Shown piece after piece: positions 32,826-45,359 of a stretch of DNA of 64,000 bases. Below the pieces are notes generated by a model, which was not told the origin of the DNA, did no database searches, and saw only the letters and a list, made by a program, of their open reading frames with translations. Location: assembly GCA_973895155.1 (NCBI GenBank), contig OZ316897.1:2790001-2854000 (forward strand), in the 5' to 3' direction. Positions within the stretch are counted from its first letter, which is position 1. Each line of letters begins with the position of its first letter. Source of the DNA: Marsupella aquatica (lineage: Eukaryota > Marchantiophyta). The position numbers and the translations under genes were made by a program.

Positions 32826-35469
32826 TTATTTGTATGCGTGTCACCAACAGGCCAGAAATATTTTGGTGTAGATTAGAAACAGGAGAGCCACTGCTTGACA
32901 CACAATCTAACTATACCACCCTTGCACATTCCAAAACATTAGGACACTATGAATAAATGTCTAATTGTATCTGAGATAAGTTGGTGATGTGGCAGATTTT
33001 GATTGGCCCAAATGCTGCTTTAGTAAACCACTTCCATAAGGTAGTTTTCTAGAGAACCAATTTTCAGCAGGAGGGCAGGTGGGATGAGTGGATTTCTTAG
33101 AGCCAACTTGCATGTGAAGCTTCTCAACAATGCAGTGCTCAGCATTTGCTAAATGTTAGGGGAAAAGCAGATCTACTTTGACAACAGTATCTGCCCAGTG
33201 GACAACAACGCTTGCAATGACAGAGTTTCATAACATGTGTTTTGTTTGGGCTTTTGTTTTATGCTGGAGTTTGAGGTCAAGACCTCAAGGACCAGAAAGT
33301 TCACTGCCCTTGCCCTTGTAAGGACTATGTTTTTGCTGTCAAGTCCAACACGAATGGGTTTTTTTTGCTCATTTACATTCTGCCGTGAGTCAGTTTGAGG
33401 GCCGGAAAACATAAGGCCGCTCACATGCGAGTGGGATCTTTGAGGGAGAAGTTTTGACTTGCCCCTATGTATTTAGATGAGAGGGACCAATTTATCATAA
33501 AGTGCAAAAAATGTAGAATAGAGTAAAAACAAGAGGTCCACAAAGGACAAAGACTATACACATAAGACCAGTGAAAATGTAAACTTCAATGGTGAGATGC
33601 TCTAATGGATTTTGGTGAGGTCCCCTTATTGGGCAATCCACCTGACCTGCTCAGGAGTGCTCTTTTGCAGTAACAATTATTGAACATTTAAATTTTCTTT
33701 AGGAGAGTCCATTCCTTGTTTTTCCTAGGCTTTTTTAGTGTAGACAAAACCCCCTTAAATATTTTTCTTTATTAGTTGTATGAATTCATTTTTTGGTCTC
33801 TTCTGGATTGCAACAGTACTTTCCCAATGCCTTGGCTTTGGGTCTTTGTAAAATACTAGTATCTCCTCCATGTTTCCAACCCGACCTTCCATGCATCCCC
33901 ATCAATCACTCAAACCACACCCCCATCAAACATACCACTCTAAGATTTGACTACAGTAAGATGGTGAATGAAGTAAAGAGAAAGAAAATGGTAATAGCAC
34001 TCCCGTAGTGGGATGTATGGGTAGGTTTTAGTTAGACGGTTATTTGAGACACGTAGACTGGAGATAAGTAGTGGAGTGTAACATAAAAATGATCCAAGAG
34101 TGAAGTTGATCCAAACAATTAACTTCAAATCGTGAAAGTGGATGAGATTTAGAATTAGGCAAAGTAGGATGAATATTGACATGGAGATCCAAGTGACTTC
34201 ATCTTTCAGGTTATTCACTGAGCACATCCAAATGGGCTTCATTGTCCAGGGTGCTCCATGAGCCCACAAGCTCTGTTGGCCTGATCATAGTAAACTTAGG
34301 CGGTTATGTAGGCTCACTTAGCAGGACACACAGCTTTGTTACAACACTTAAGATATTCCAAGGACCATTTCTTTGATTGAGTTAAGAAAAACCCCTAAAA
34401 TGAGATGGGAGTACAGGATCCACAACTCTAATAAGATGCTTCTGATGGTACCAGGAATTTTGGTCATGTAGCAAGAGAGAAATGAAGGTAGATCACTGCT
34501 GATTGCCTCTAGAAGAGAATGGAGTTTTAACACAATATTATATCTTCTTTACTGCTGAACAACAGTGAGTGATCTTGTGCTCAATGGAAAGCAGTTTTTG
34601 GTGTCTTCCTAACTTTACCTAGATCAAAACATTTCATCCAGAATCAAGAGAGAAATGATGGGAACTGCAACTTGCAATTTTGTTTCTTAGGGGGGAAACA
34701 AAATGTTGCTGCTACTGAGATGCAACAGTATGTAGCCGTTCAAACAAGCTGGTGAAGCTTCGACCTGTCTTTACATACGCAAAGCATATACATCAAGCAT
34801 ATAAGTAAGGAATGAAAAAGGAAACCTGCCCTTTGACATCAACCTGAAGTAAACCCATGACAACTTGCCGTCCAGGGTTTTTTGGGTAGCAAATGTTTTT
34901 GCTGGATTCCACCTCTACAAAAACTCTTTGCCACTTTTGGCAAAAATGTGCTAGTTTTTGATGTCCTAGCCAGTTTCCCACCTAGTCACAGGCCCCATAA
35001 GCAAGAACTAATGGCCCTCCTTAAATCTAGGAGATCTCACAGTCAGAAATTTGAGACTTTCAGATAAAGAGCATCTTTAGCATTTTGTCCTTCACACACC
35101 TGACATTGGCCACTCTGGCTAATAAGGAAAAACCTTAAAGATTACACTGCTCCTCTACACATTGAAATTTCAAAGTTAGAAAAGACACTGCACTGTGTTT
35201 ATCTTATTATTAAAGCGCCATGCAAAGTTATTTTTCATTCTCCAGACCATAACTTCACTTAACTTTGGGGTGCATGAAAGTGGGGTTGCAAGGAATGAGG
35301 ACAGAGTCATAAATGAGTCGTACATAGTAAGGAATCATTTTCTGGCAATGTTTTCCTGTACTCACCTACATTTATATTTATGTTCAAAAGAAAGGGTAGT
35401 CAGGGTAGTCAGGGTAGTCAGGTGTAAAGCATGGCTAGGTGGGAGTGACCTTGGACAATTTACTGTCCA
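32826..35469. other. Spacer without recognisable gene
   Basis: Short frames only. A triplicated agggtagtc motif lies at about 35393-35421. No element ends or RNA genes were recognised. Confidence 0.45.
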
Positions 35470-35703
35470 TCTGTAAACTCCTATCAAATTCCAACACTCT
35501 ACTCAGAGGAAAAGCCTTGAGAGGCTTTACTAAAAACTCCTAACAAGCTACTATACTCGGAATTCCCTCTTAGAGTAAAGGCTCTCCTAAAAACTCCCAA
35601 CAAGCTACTCTATTCCATTAAGTTGTTTGGTCTTTCATCAATTTTTGTTGACTCATACCATCACACATCAACACTTTTCTTGAGAATTCTGTCTCATAAA
35701 AAT

Positions 35704-36015
35704 AAACTGTATGAATATACAGTCTGCTAGATTATTGTGTTTAAACTGTATGAATATACAGTCTGCTAGCTTATTGTGTTTAAACTGTATGAATATACAG
35801 TCTGCTAGATTATTGTGTTTAAACTGTATGAATATACAGTCTGCTAGCTTATTGTGTTTAAACTGTATGAATATACAGTCTGCTAGATTATTGTGTTTAA
35901 ACTGTATGAATATACAATCTGCTAGCTTATTGTGTTTAAACTGTATGAATATACAGTCTGCTAGATTATTGTGTTTAAACTGTATAAATATACAGTCTGC
36001 TAGCTTATTGTGTTT
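35704..36015. repeat. Eight-copy 39-bp satellite with 78-bp higher-order unit
   Basis: Eight head-to-tail 39-bp units are nearly identical. Each contains the hairpin ACTGTAT-GAAT-ATACAGT with 7-bp arms. Units alternate strictly between gctagatta and gctagctta, so the true repeating unit is a 78-bp dimer present four times. The + strand frame reads through (MNIQSARLLCLNC / MNIQSASLLCLNC) because 39 is a multiple of three. This is not evidence of a protein. Confidence 0.95.
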
Positions 36016-36769
36016 GCCAGTGCAGTAGCTGGGTATTCAAGATGTTGTCTACATACATAGCAAAATTAAATTTATCAATGTTTGACAACCCTAACGGTTG
36101 GTAAGGCCGGTCACTCATCCCTTTGTGGGATATTTAGTCTTCTTTATATAGTCTCCGTGCATAAGTGGGTTGATCGTATACAGTTGATTAAAATATTGCA
36201 TAACGCAATAGCTCCCGTCCTTAACCTTATATGGGATTCACTCTCGGAGGAAAAGCCTTGAAGGGCAAATTATGAAACTGCTATATATGGTGAATCCATC
36301 TTTCAGATTTTGTCTTATTCAGATTTTGTGTTCAGTATTTTTATTGTAATGTGCCTTAACTAGGTGAATCATTTCTACTAATTTGATTTTGAATCAACTT
36401 TTGGACACCTTTTAATTTTAGTGAACTTAGAGTATTTTGAATGTATTTGGCTCTCATCATAAATGTTTTATCTTTCCTTTCCAATGGATAGCTCTTTAGT
36501 GAATTATTTTTTTCCTGAGAGAGTGAGAGAAATGAGTTTGAACAATGTGCACATTTGGTGAACTAAGTTCCCCTCATGGTTTCTTTTACAAAATTTATGG
36601 TTTAATTGAGTTGATTGTCATTACCTAGAATCAAATCAAAATCTGTACTGTGTCCACAACTCTTTAGTGTACTATGTGACTCATTCTTAATTAAGAGATA
36701 TTAATTTCTTAGCATATATTTTACATGTACCTAGATTTTTTATCATAAAATAAATCAAATGAATTACAT

Positions 36770-38176
36770 AGAGATATATACTTAGTGGACCTCCAAATGC
36801 AACTTTTTCTCTTAATGGACCAAAAGTTGCACACGCCCTCCCAGTGGACCCCAATGTTTAGATTCTCTCCCAATGGACCCCCGGGCCCACTCCGTACAAG
36901 CATGTTCTTATGAAACACCTTGCCACACAGTTCAGGTCCACTACATACCATGTGGACACCGTGGTTGGTCATGTGTAGTAGGCCGTCGATAACTTCACAG
37001 TCCACAAGCATCGTAGCCCTGGTCGCAATCGAGCGCGGCAACATGATGGCTTCCTAGTTTTTGTGAATACAATATAGCTATTGTATTCAAACTACAATAG
37101 CCGCAATCTAGAACAATCGGAAGAATACAACATGGTCAATGTATTTACTCTACGCATGCAATGACACGTCGCGATTCTAGGTTGCGTCTGCTTTGCTTGT
37201 AGGTTGCGTCTGCTTTGCTTGTACGTTGCGTCTGCTTTGGATACACAGTGGACATTGTATTCAAAGATTGCACCTAAACAAAGTTAGGATTCCCCTGCCT
37301 TACATACAGGCAATAAGGCTTGCTATAATCAACAAAACCAAAACCTGTTCAACATAGAACGATAAATGTGTGTCTTGCATACAATATGCATGTTGTATGC
37401 ACATTTCCCCCGACTTTACGACGAAGACACCCCCTTGTCGAAGCCTTCCCAAATGGACAAAACTTATCATATTACAACACAAAAATATGATTTGTCATGT
37501 ATACACTTTGCACGTTGTATTCGGATTTTCACACTTAGGAAAAAATTTGTCCCTCCGACTTTACGAAGATGCCCCTCTTTCCCTGCCGAAGCCTGCTCAA
37601 ATGGGCAAAACCTATTGTATTTCAACATAGAAATATGATTTGTCATGTATACACTTTGCACACTGTATTTAGATTTCACACTTAGACAAAAACTTTGTCA
37701 CTCTGACTTTACGAAGACACCCCCCTCCGAAGCCTACCCAAATGGACAAAACCTATTGTATTATAACACAGAGATATGACTTGTCATGTATACACTTTGC
37801 AAGTTGTATTCGGATTTCACACTTAGAAAAAAAAATTGTCCCTCTAACTTTACGAAAACGCCCCCCCGCCAAAGTGACGGTTCATGTTTGTATGCATTGT
37901 GGTCAATGTATACATTATGGGATTATACATTGATTCACTCGGAACTGCGATCGTAGTCGACTGCGTTCGGCGATGCGGTCGGACACTGAAGAACAGTAGA
38001 ACATGCTGCGTTTTACAGTGACAATCTCGCGTTATAAGAACTGCACAATGTATTAGAAGAACATCTCACACGAAATGGCACCTCTGGTGGGCCTGGAGGT
38101 CCATTGGGAGGGGTGTGCAACTTTTGGTCCATTAGGAAAACAAGTTGCATTTGGAGGTCCACTAAGTATATCTCTC
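36770..38176. mobile_element. Non-autonomous Mutator-like element (1407 bp) with 9-bp target duplication
   Basis: The 9-bp direct repeat GAATTACAT lies at 36761-36769 and 38177-38185. Between them the ends form a long inverted pair of about 80 bp. The left end reads agatatatacttagtggacc and the right end, reverse-complemented, agatatacttagtggacctc, continuing through aatggaccaaaagttgcaca. A nine-base duplication and long terminal inverted repeats are the mark of Mutator-like elements. No transposase frame is present. The interior holds a 22-bp repeat (2.8 copies, 37179-37240) and a larger tandem array (37370-37875). Confidence 0.8.
37370..37875. repeat. Tandem array inside the Mutator-like element, unit about 141-148 bp
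   Basis: Three full units and a partial one, phased on tttgtcatgtatacacttt at 37491, 37639 and 37780. Each unit carries cactttgca, ttgtattcgg, actttacga and aaatggacaaaac in order. Short + strand frames in the units resemble each other only because the DNA is repeated. Confidence 0.85.
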
Positions 38177-38345
38177 GAATTACATATCGAATTACATATC
38201 ACCGTAAGACAAAAACAGAGGCATGTTCCAGAATGAACATGCTCTATGGGATTCACTCTTGGAGGAAATGCCTTGAGGGGCGTTCCTAAAAACTCCTAAC
38301 ACCCTACTCCTCTAGGAATTCTGAATTCACTCTCAGAGGCTAAAC

Positions 38346-39421
38346 TCGATGTGGTGGGCCTCGTCTACATCCTGTGGTGACACGGCTGACACTTGAAAGC
38401 CATAAAGCCATTGCAAACGGGAGGTCAGGAAGAGGATTGCGGGGCGAGCGAGACTCAGGGAGCACACGACAGGTGGAGATGAAAGAACCATAGGGAGCCG
38501 ACAAAGAATACCTCTGCTGCTGCAAGCTGCGCGGTTCGAACTCGGTCGATTTCGGTCGGCCTAGCGGGTCTGTCTCATACTCGTCTCGCCAGGTGTTTTG
38601 AAGACACTGGTGCCTGGCGAGACTGAGGGAGCGCTCGAGGTGGTGGTGGACTCATGGACAACCCCCGACCATGCAGCCTCCCTTTTGCCCTTCGTCCGTC
38701 CGGCCCTCAAGCCATAGATGCTGGCATGCTGCAGTCCTGCTCGTTCGAATTGGTGACGACGAAGAATGGTGATGGAGGAACACTGGAGCCAATATTAATA
38801 AAGCGATGGTGGACGAGCGATGGCGCAGCGGAGAAGTCGGAGTCGGTCTCATTTGGTTCACGACTGTACCAATTGATCATTTGGGCTTGGTCGACTGTGC
38901 CAATTGAGCGACATTGATTGCGTGTTGCCTCAGACGGGATGCGAAGTAGGTTTGGTGTTTGACTGATGAGGGCAGAGAAAAGGCGGAAAGAAGACGGTGA
39001 TGCTGGCTTGTCCACTCGGAGGAAGAGAAGAGATACAAAGGAGGGAGGTCTGGCTTAGACCGAGGTGTCTTGAGATTGGAAAATAAATAGTTAGAAGGGG
39101 AGGACTAGAGGAAAGGCGGAAAAAGAAGGGAGGAAAGGGGGGAGAGTGGAAGGCATCAGAGGAGAAGCGGGAGCGGAGAATGGACAGCATAGAATTGTGA
39201 AGGAAGGTGTGGGAGCGTGGCGGGAGTGGAAATTGTTTGGTCCGCAGACATTTAGGTGCGGAGATTTTTGAGAAAGAAGCTTTTTTTGGTTGGGGCAGTG
39301 ATTGAACCGAACTCTCGCTCTGTTCTGGAGGCGAGAAGTGGTGTTCGAGGAGGGTTTGGGAATCTAGAACTAGAGAGAAAGTGAGCGAGAGAGAGAGAGG
39401 CAGGAAGGACCGCAAGAAAGG
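38346..39421 (+). promoter_or_regulatory. Upstream region of TGD3
   Basis: No gene is supported. A long purine-rich (GA) tract at about 39060-39420 immediately precedes the TGD3 start and is typical of a plant 5' leader or promoter. The 173-codon frame on the opposite strand (38930-39451) is a Ser/Pro/Phe-rich by-product of this tract. Confidence 0.45.
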
Positions 39422-42400
39422 ATGGTGAGGTCGATCTCTTCGCCGTACCATTCACTGGTAGAGCGGACTGCTCGGTCGTTGGCATCTGTCGGTCCCTCAT
39501 CTTCTTCTACAGCAGGAGGATACGGGTACGGGTCAACCTCATCGTCTTCCTCTTCCTTGGCACTAGGTGGAGCAGCCCCACAGAGGTTAGATTGGCCGAA
39601 CATTAGCCGCCACGGCCAGCAGCAGAAAGGGAGGCTCTCGTTGACACAGACCTTGTGCGCCTCGTCGGCGTCCACCACTCGAGTCTCATCACGCCATGAC
39701 GAACCTTCTTCACCTTTGACGCTCAATGTCAGTTCTTCCTCCACGCTTCCTCCCACTTCTGCCTTGTTTATCTGTTGGATCTTTCATCTAGGACTATGTG
39801 GTCTTGTTCAGTTGACTATGTACGATTCATTGACAATTCCTACGACATTTCGTTGTTAATCCATTCTCTTAATTGAACATTCAGCTCTGCCAATCGCACT
39901 GATTCGCTTCGGAGAGCCATCATGACACAAGGAAGCTGGACATATATGAATTTCCTAGCTTGCATGTTGGTACAAGTGCTGGATACAACTGAGCTTGTAC
40001 AAAATTTTGCGAGAATTCTGTTCTTCTGGCTTCTCTGACATGTGATATTAGTCATTTTCTGAGTTATTACTTAGGTCGGGCAAATGTTGCTCTTGCAATT
40101 TTTTAAAAATCTACAGAGAACAACTGATTTCTGGGAAAAAGGGAATTTAGAAATTCAGCTGTTCTCGTAGTCATGTACATTTGACCAGTGAGAGAAGCAT
40201 CTACGTTTTCGGTCTGATTATTGGGAGTCATCATCTGAAAAGGGTTTGCGAATTACATTCTCGAAGTCATGCACTTGTGTTCCATTTTTCTCTTTCACCG
40301 TATTGCATTTAGTTTCTAATGGAGACAGTCACGTGTCGTCTTCGTTAGAAGTAGTGTAAAGGCATAGTTTAATTCATTAGGCACAGTCCAAGATGCGGTA
40401 TCTACAGCGAACTCCTATTTTCACTCTATGGACGACCACTGTTGTAATCACGTGTATAGCTATGATGAATTTTTACATACGATGTCAGTTTGTGGATGGA
40501 GGGTTCTTGTGCTTTTGAATATTATCCTCACCTTGATGTGCAATAGTTTCGTTATGTAGCAGAGTATGGCAGTCCTGGTCTGGTTATGTTCGAATTACAA
40601 ATTTCCTCTTTTGCATTGCTGGACTGCGCAAAGCAAGCTTGCAACGCGAACTAAACAAATAAGATAAACTCTTTACAAAGGACGGATTCCACTCTTGTCG
40701 GTTTGGCGCAGGGGAAGGTGCAGCATTTTGAAGTAGCGGAACCTGATGATGTTTCGCGATCTAGTGAAGCCGAGGATGACAACTCTGAGGTTCTCATCGA
40801 ATGCCGGGATGTGTACAAATCATTTGGAGAGAAACACATCTTGCGCGGTGCCAGCTTTAAGGTGATGGTCCTACCTTGACGTGATTCGAGAAGTCTGTGG
40901 ACAAATTGGAGTCTGCCGTCGTCAATGTCTTCCAGATCGGTAGTTAATGTTGATCTGTACCATTCAATATTTGTAGTCGAATGAAGAAGGAGAACATTGT
41001 TGCGTGTGCCAGTCTCCAACTCGTTTTCATGTTCTGGGCTGGGGGCTTCATGTCGTTAAATGCACTTCTCACGACATGTCTCACCAAGGCTTTGTTGGCA
41101 TTATAGATCCGTGAGGGAGAGGCAGTTGGCATCATTGGACCCTCCGGTACTGGAAAATCCACAGTTTTGAGAATTATGGCTGGACTCCTGGCCCCTGATA
41201 AGGTATTTTCTTTCCCGGTTCCGAGCTCGAAGCTTCTGACAGCCTACAGCAGACATAGCTTCATGAAAATAGAAGACGGGTCGCTCATTAATTTTGGAAA
41301 GTCCTGTGGAGCCGGTTCTCTGCTCCTACAAAACGCATCCTGTTCCAACGATGCACTTCTAGTCTAATTTGTCACTCGGTGTATTGAGTATTTAACGTAC
41401 TCGGGCCATAGCTCCTTGGCTGCTTAGTGCATTAGTTCTCTTTCCCATTGTAAGTAGTTTTTGGCAGGATTGCTATCTTGTACTAAGTTTTCCTTCAATT
41501 GGGGATTCATGGACTCTAAAACCACTCCATTATGTCATCCTTGACGTGAGCCTAATTGAGCGCATTTTTGTTGGTTCTCTTGTAGGGGGAGGTATTCGTT
41601 TGTGGCCAAAAGCGGCACGGTCTAATCAGTGATGAAGCATTAACTGGCCTACGAATTGGTTTGGTGAGCACTCCCACACCTGCTTTTGACTAGAACAGAA
41701 ATTTTATTTGAATGTTTGATGATTCTTTCGATAGATTTTGCTGATCGAAGGTACCAGTTGCATTTGACACCACTTCGCCGTGATCTTTTGAATTGCAGGT
41801 TTTTCAGAGTGCAGCACTTTTTGACTCCTTGACTGTCCGGGAGAATGTTGGGTTTATGCTGTAAGTATCAATGATGTTCTTCACTATATTTAGTTGTTTG
41901 TTTTCACTTCGCATCTGGTTTTGATGCTGCAAGGGTTTTCATTTCTCATTACGGTAGTCATTGATTGGGTGAGATTTCTTGCAATCGTGTCTCCTCCAGC
42001 TACGAGCACTCAGACTTGTCAAATGAGAAGATTGCAGAGCTTGTTGCAGATAGTCTGGCATCTGTGGGTTTGAAGGTAGGATTGCAAATTTTTTTCCTCT
42101 GTTGTGCATCTCAGGTGAAATATCCTTCATGTACTGGACATTTATTTATCTGTCGTTATTGTATTTTCTAATGCCAGTGGCAACTATGAAATGGGTGAAT
42201 TGCTGGGTGGATTCTCTGCTTGGATTTCATGCACGGATTTCATCTTAAATAAAATTAGTGCGGTCACTTTATGAACTGCAGGGAGTGGAAGAGCGTTTAC
42301 CTTCTGAACTGTCCGGAGGCATGAAGAAACGAGTAGCACTTGCCCGAGCTATAATATCGGATAATCGAACAGATCACAGTGAGCGAGAGGTTTGTTGATT

Positions 42401-43291
42401 ATTAACCGCGAGTTCTAGCAGGTCTTAATTGACAATTTGTGGCCTTCCACCTGTGGTTGTTATACTGCATATTTCAAAGATAATATGCTTCTATTGAGCA
42501 CCCTGCTGAAAGGATTGAAAAGACTACTGGACTCTGACATTTAACGTTTTGGGGCACTGTGGTGTAGCTTGTAATGTACGATGAACCAACGGCAGGATTG
42601 GACCCTATCGCATCGACAGTCGTCGAGGATTTAATTCGCTCAGTACATATAAAGGGTAAAGATGCACGGGGGAAACCTGGGACGATCTCATCTTATGTAG
42701 TTGTAACACATCAACACAGCACAATTCGGCGTGCGGTGGACAGGTGACCTCCTTGCTCTCCAATATATTATCAGGTTGTACGCTGAGTCTCTGATTACCG
42801 TGCCTTTCAGGAAGATTTCCAGACTTCAAGTACCTCTACCTTTAGTTGTCGTTTGGTGGTTTGTGTTCTCCTTTACAACTTTCATAGGAAAATACGTACT
42901 TCTTAATTGAGATTATGGACACGTCATTTCTGCTCTGTGTGCACAGAGTACTCTTTCTTCATGACGGTGAGGTTGTCTGGGAAGGCTCAACCGCAGAGTT
43001 CGATACTACAACTAATCCTATTGTTCGACAGGTACTATTTCTTGACTCAGCTGGCTTAGTGTCTTCGTTTTATTTTTTTAAGCAGTGGTTACAGGGACGG
43101 AGGGGGGGTAGTCATGGCTTTCAAAGCAGTTGCGTAAACCCAACCACTTGTATGAGGGGGACAGTCGCTGGGAAAGCAAGAACCTGAGTTGTCCACCTAA
43201 CACACGAGAACAACTGCTAGACATACTCAGTGATATGACATTTTTGGTGCAGTTTGCGGATGGAAGTCTGAAGGGGCCAATTCGCTACTAG
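39422..43291 (+). CDS. TGD3: TGD3-type ABC ATPase of the chloroplast lipid importer
   Basis: Ten exons: 39422-39727, 40712-40861, 41107-41202, 41586-41663, 41799-41860, 42000-42075, 42282-42389, 42568-42743, 42947-43031 and 43253-43291, giving about 391 residues. The Ser-rich first about 100 residues look like a chloroplast transit peptide. The ATPase has Walker A GPSGTGKST (163-171), Q-loop VFQSA (Gln 213), signature LSGGM (266-270), Walker B LVMYDEP (293-299) and switch His 340. The C-terminus FADGSLKGPIRY is characteristic of TGD3. It is the soluble ATPase of the TGD1-TGD2-TGD3 complex in the inner envelope, which moves lipid precursors from the ER into the chloroplast; it is homologous to bacterial MlaF. 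Exon 1 ends at a weak donor (gtcagt), so that border is the least certain. Confidence 0.95.
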
Positions 43292-44786
43292 TCAAATTTG
43301 TTCCTGTTAGTTTCTTCTTTGAGCATTGACTTTTGACAGGACAGTTGAAAGCAAACCTTTGGGGAACTGTGTACTTGTATTCTCTTGGTCTATCAAATCA
43401 CATGATTGGAAAAGCAGAGGAGGGGAATTCCCTAGATCTTTCCGCAGGCCGGCAGCTGTAGGAAAGCAATTATGTAAAATAATCTCTCAATACACTTTCT
43501 TAGTTATGGGACTCTTGTCCCTCTATTCAATGTGCAGAGCTTATTATTTCAAACGGTGATTCATTATACTAATATCACTTGATTCAACATTCCATCTCAG
43601 CTGTAAGTGTTGAGGAGGCATGCAATAGTTTTTGTGGATCCCCTTAGTGTGCTGTGGCCATCAGTAAGCAGCTGTGCTCTCCGTAAGATTCAGGGATTTG
43701 TAGTATATTCTTGAAAGTCCTAGAGTACTGTTGTGAACACTGGAAGCAGTGGAAGACTTGAATGTAGAGGTTGATCATCCGCGTGTCAGAGCAACGTACG
43801 ACTTTTGATCGGCAAATCCCTCCCGTGTCTAACTCGATTATAACTCTGAAGCAAGGACAATTACCTTTGCCTGGGGATTGGAAGGCTTCAAATTGAGTTT
43901 CTCCTGTTGCAATCACGCTGGCGAGGATCTTAGCGTTTGTAGGAAGTCAGAGCCCTGTTGGAAATAGGTGGAAACCTATTTCAGCAAGTTCTGCATATAT
44001 GTGGGACAGGTGACTTATTTCTGTGCATTTTGTGCTTGCTGAAATAGGTTTCTGATGCCTAGGAAATGAGGAGCATCAAAACTTGAGAGGAAATTTGATG
44101 GTCTGGGGACAGTTATAAGCATGCATTTGCCAAGTTTCATCCCCTATAGAGTTCATCAATGACTGTACATCGCGTTCAGTCGAAGGACAACCGGACGATT
44201 TCAATGAAAGCTCAGCTACGAGCCTTTCGTTCAGTCAACTTAGTTCCAGATCTCCAAATCAATCCCAACACGAACTGACCAATACAAGCTAAATGGAAAT
44301 GTCCGACTTATTTTTCAAAAGTTTAACACGAGCTCTGACGATGAAAATAATCTCTGTCCATCAGAGCCGTAAAGCTGTTGCAAAAATTGAAATTTTACTG
44401 CCAGATTCTTTTAACGTAGGGCAACAAATTAGAAGTAAACGCTGAAGCAGGCTTTTGCTAATCGGATGATCATGCCAACGTTCCAAATAATAGACTCCTT
44501 GTGCACTACACGGTGCCTTGCTAACTTTCATGAATGGCTTCTTCTTGCCAAAACCTGGTAAATCATGGTAAATCACAGGCTTGTATAGCGACGGCGAACT
44601 GAACGTTGCACCTTGCTTAGATGGCTACGAGCTACTACTGTTAGCTCTAGTCTCATTTGGCCAAACGATGGTCTACTGTAGATTTCCTATCATAGCCGGT
44701 AGCAATCGTAACTTGTGCTAAGGTTTGCACAAGGCCACCCGAGCTCTGCTCATCCACGGTGCGTTTCTAGATGTCGCTGACCTGAT
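43292..44786. other. 3' flank of TGD3 and spacer
   Basis: No further exon of TGD3 is needed after the stop at 43289-43291. The frames here are short and not family-like. No repeat or RNA gene was recognised. Confidence 0.45.
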
Positions 44787-45000
44787 CATATGACTCCTTG
44801 ATCGGATATACAGAAGCCTTTCCCGGCTTGGGCAAACCTCAAATTCTTTCAAAGTCAGTGGTTTGAATAATAAACCCTACAATTACTTCTGTTTATATGA
44901 CTCCTTGATCGGATATACAGAAGCCTTTCCCGGCTTGAGCAAATCTCAAACCCTTTAAAAGTCAGTCGTTTGTACCATTAACGCAACAGGTACTTCTGTC
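44787..45000. repeat. 107-bp tandem duplication
   Basis: Two adjacent copies with an offset of 107 bp. Both contain atatgactccttgatcgg, atatacagaagcctttcccg and gtttg. They differ at scattered positions. The duplication lies about 360 bp upstream of the TPR gene's start, possibly in its promoter. Confidence 0.85.
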
Positions 45001-45359
45001 AACAATGTAAAGCTTTTGCTGTCGTTGATGTCCCGAAGACAACGAGCCCTAATGGAAGAGCGGGTTCGCAGGGTTAAGGCAGCTTGTGTGATTGGAATTG
45101 TCTGTTTTGACCGATGTTACAGCAGTCATTTCCCGTTCTGGCAAACTTTATCGTAGATGCTCAATTTCTCACACGAATGATGAGTCTCTTTCGCTTCATA
45201 TGTCTGTGCGGGTCCGCGGACTTTCCGATGCTTTGGGTTCCATTCAATTGAATTTGATTCACGTGGTAATTCAATATCAACTTCATCATCGGAGGAAGAA
45301 GGTCAGTGTTGGAGCAAAGCTGGTAGACGAGGCAGCTGTGGCTGATCCGAATTGTTGCA

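Larger units (their letters stand above)
35470..38345. repeat. Dispersed repeat family, about four partial copies
   Basis: A motif set of ctc(a/g)gaggaaaagccttga followed by aaaaactcctaacaagctac recurs at about 35475-35530, 35531-35625, 36236-36275 and 38247-38345, with the copies truncated differently. The copies flank both the 39-bp satellite and the Mutator-like element. They could be pieces of an older repeat or LTR broken up by later insertions. Confidence 0.5.

Noticed and set aside
35711-36028. 105-codon frame of 13-residue repeats
   Set aside because: The 39-bp satellite unit is a multiple of three, so an open frame follows automatically; no other coding evidence.
38528-38545. B-box-like ggttcgaactc suggesting a tRNA gene
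   Set aside because: No matching A box, acceptor stem or cloverleaf could be found around it.
38930-39451. 173-codon reverse-strand frame, Ser/Pro/Phe-rich
   Set aside because: It is the complement of a GA-rich leader upstream of TGD3 and overlaps the TGD3 start; composition alone explains it.
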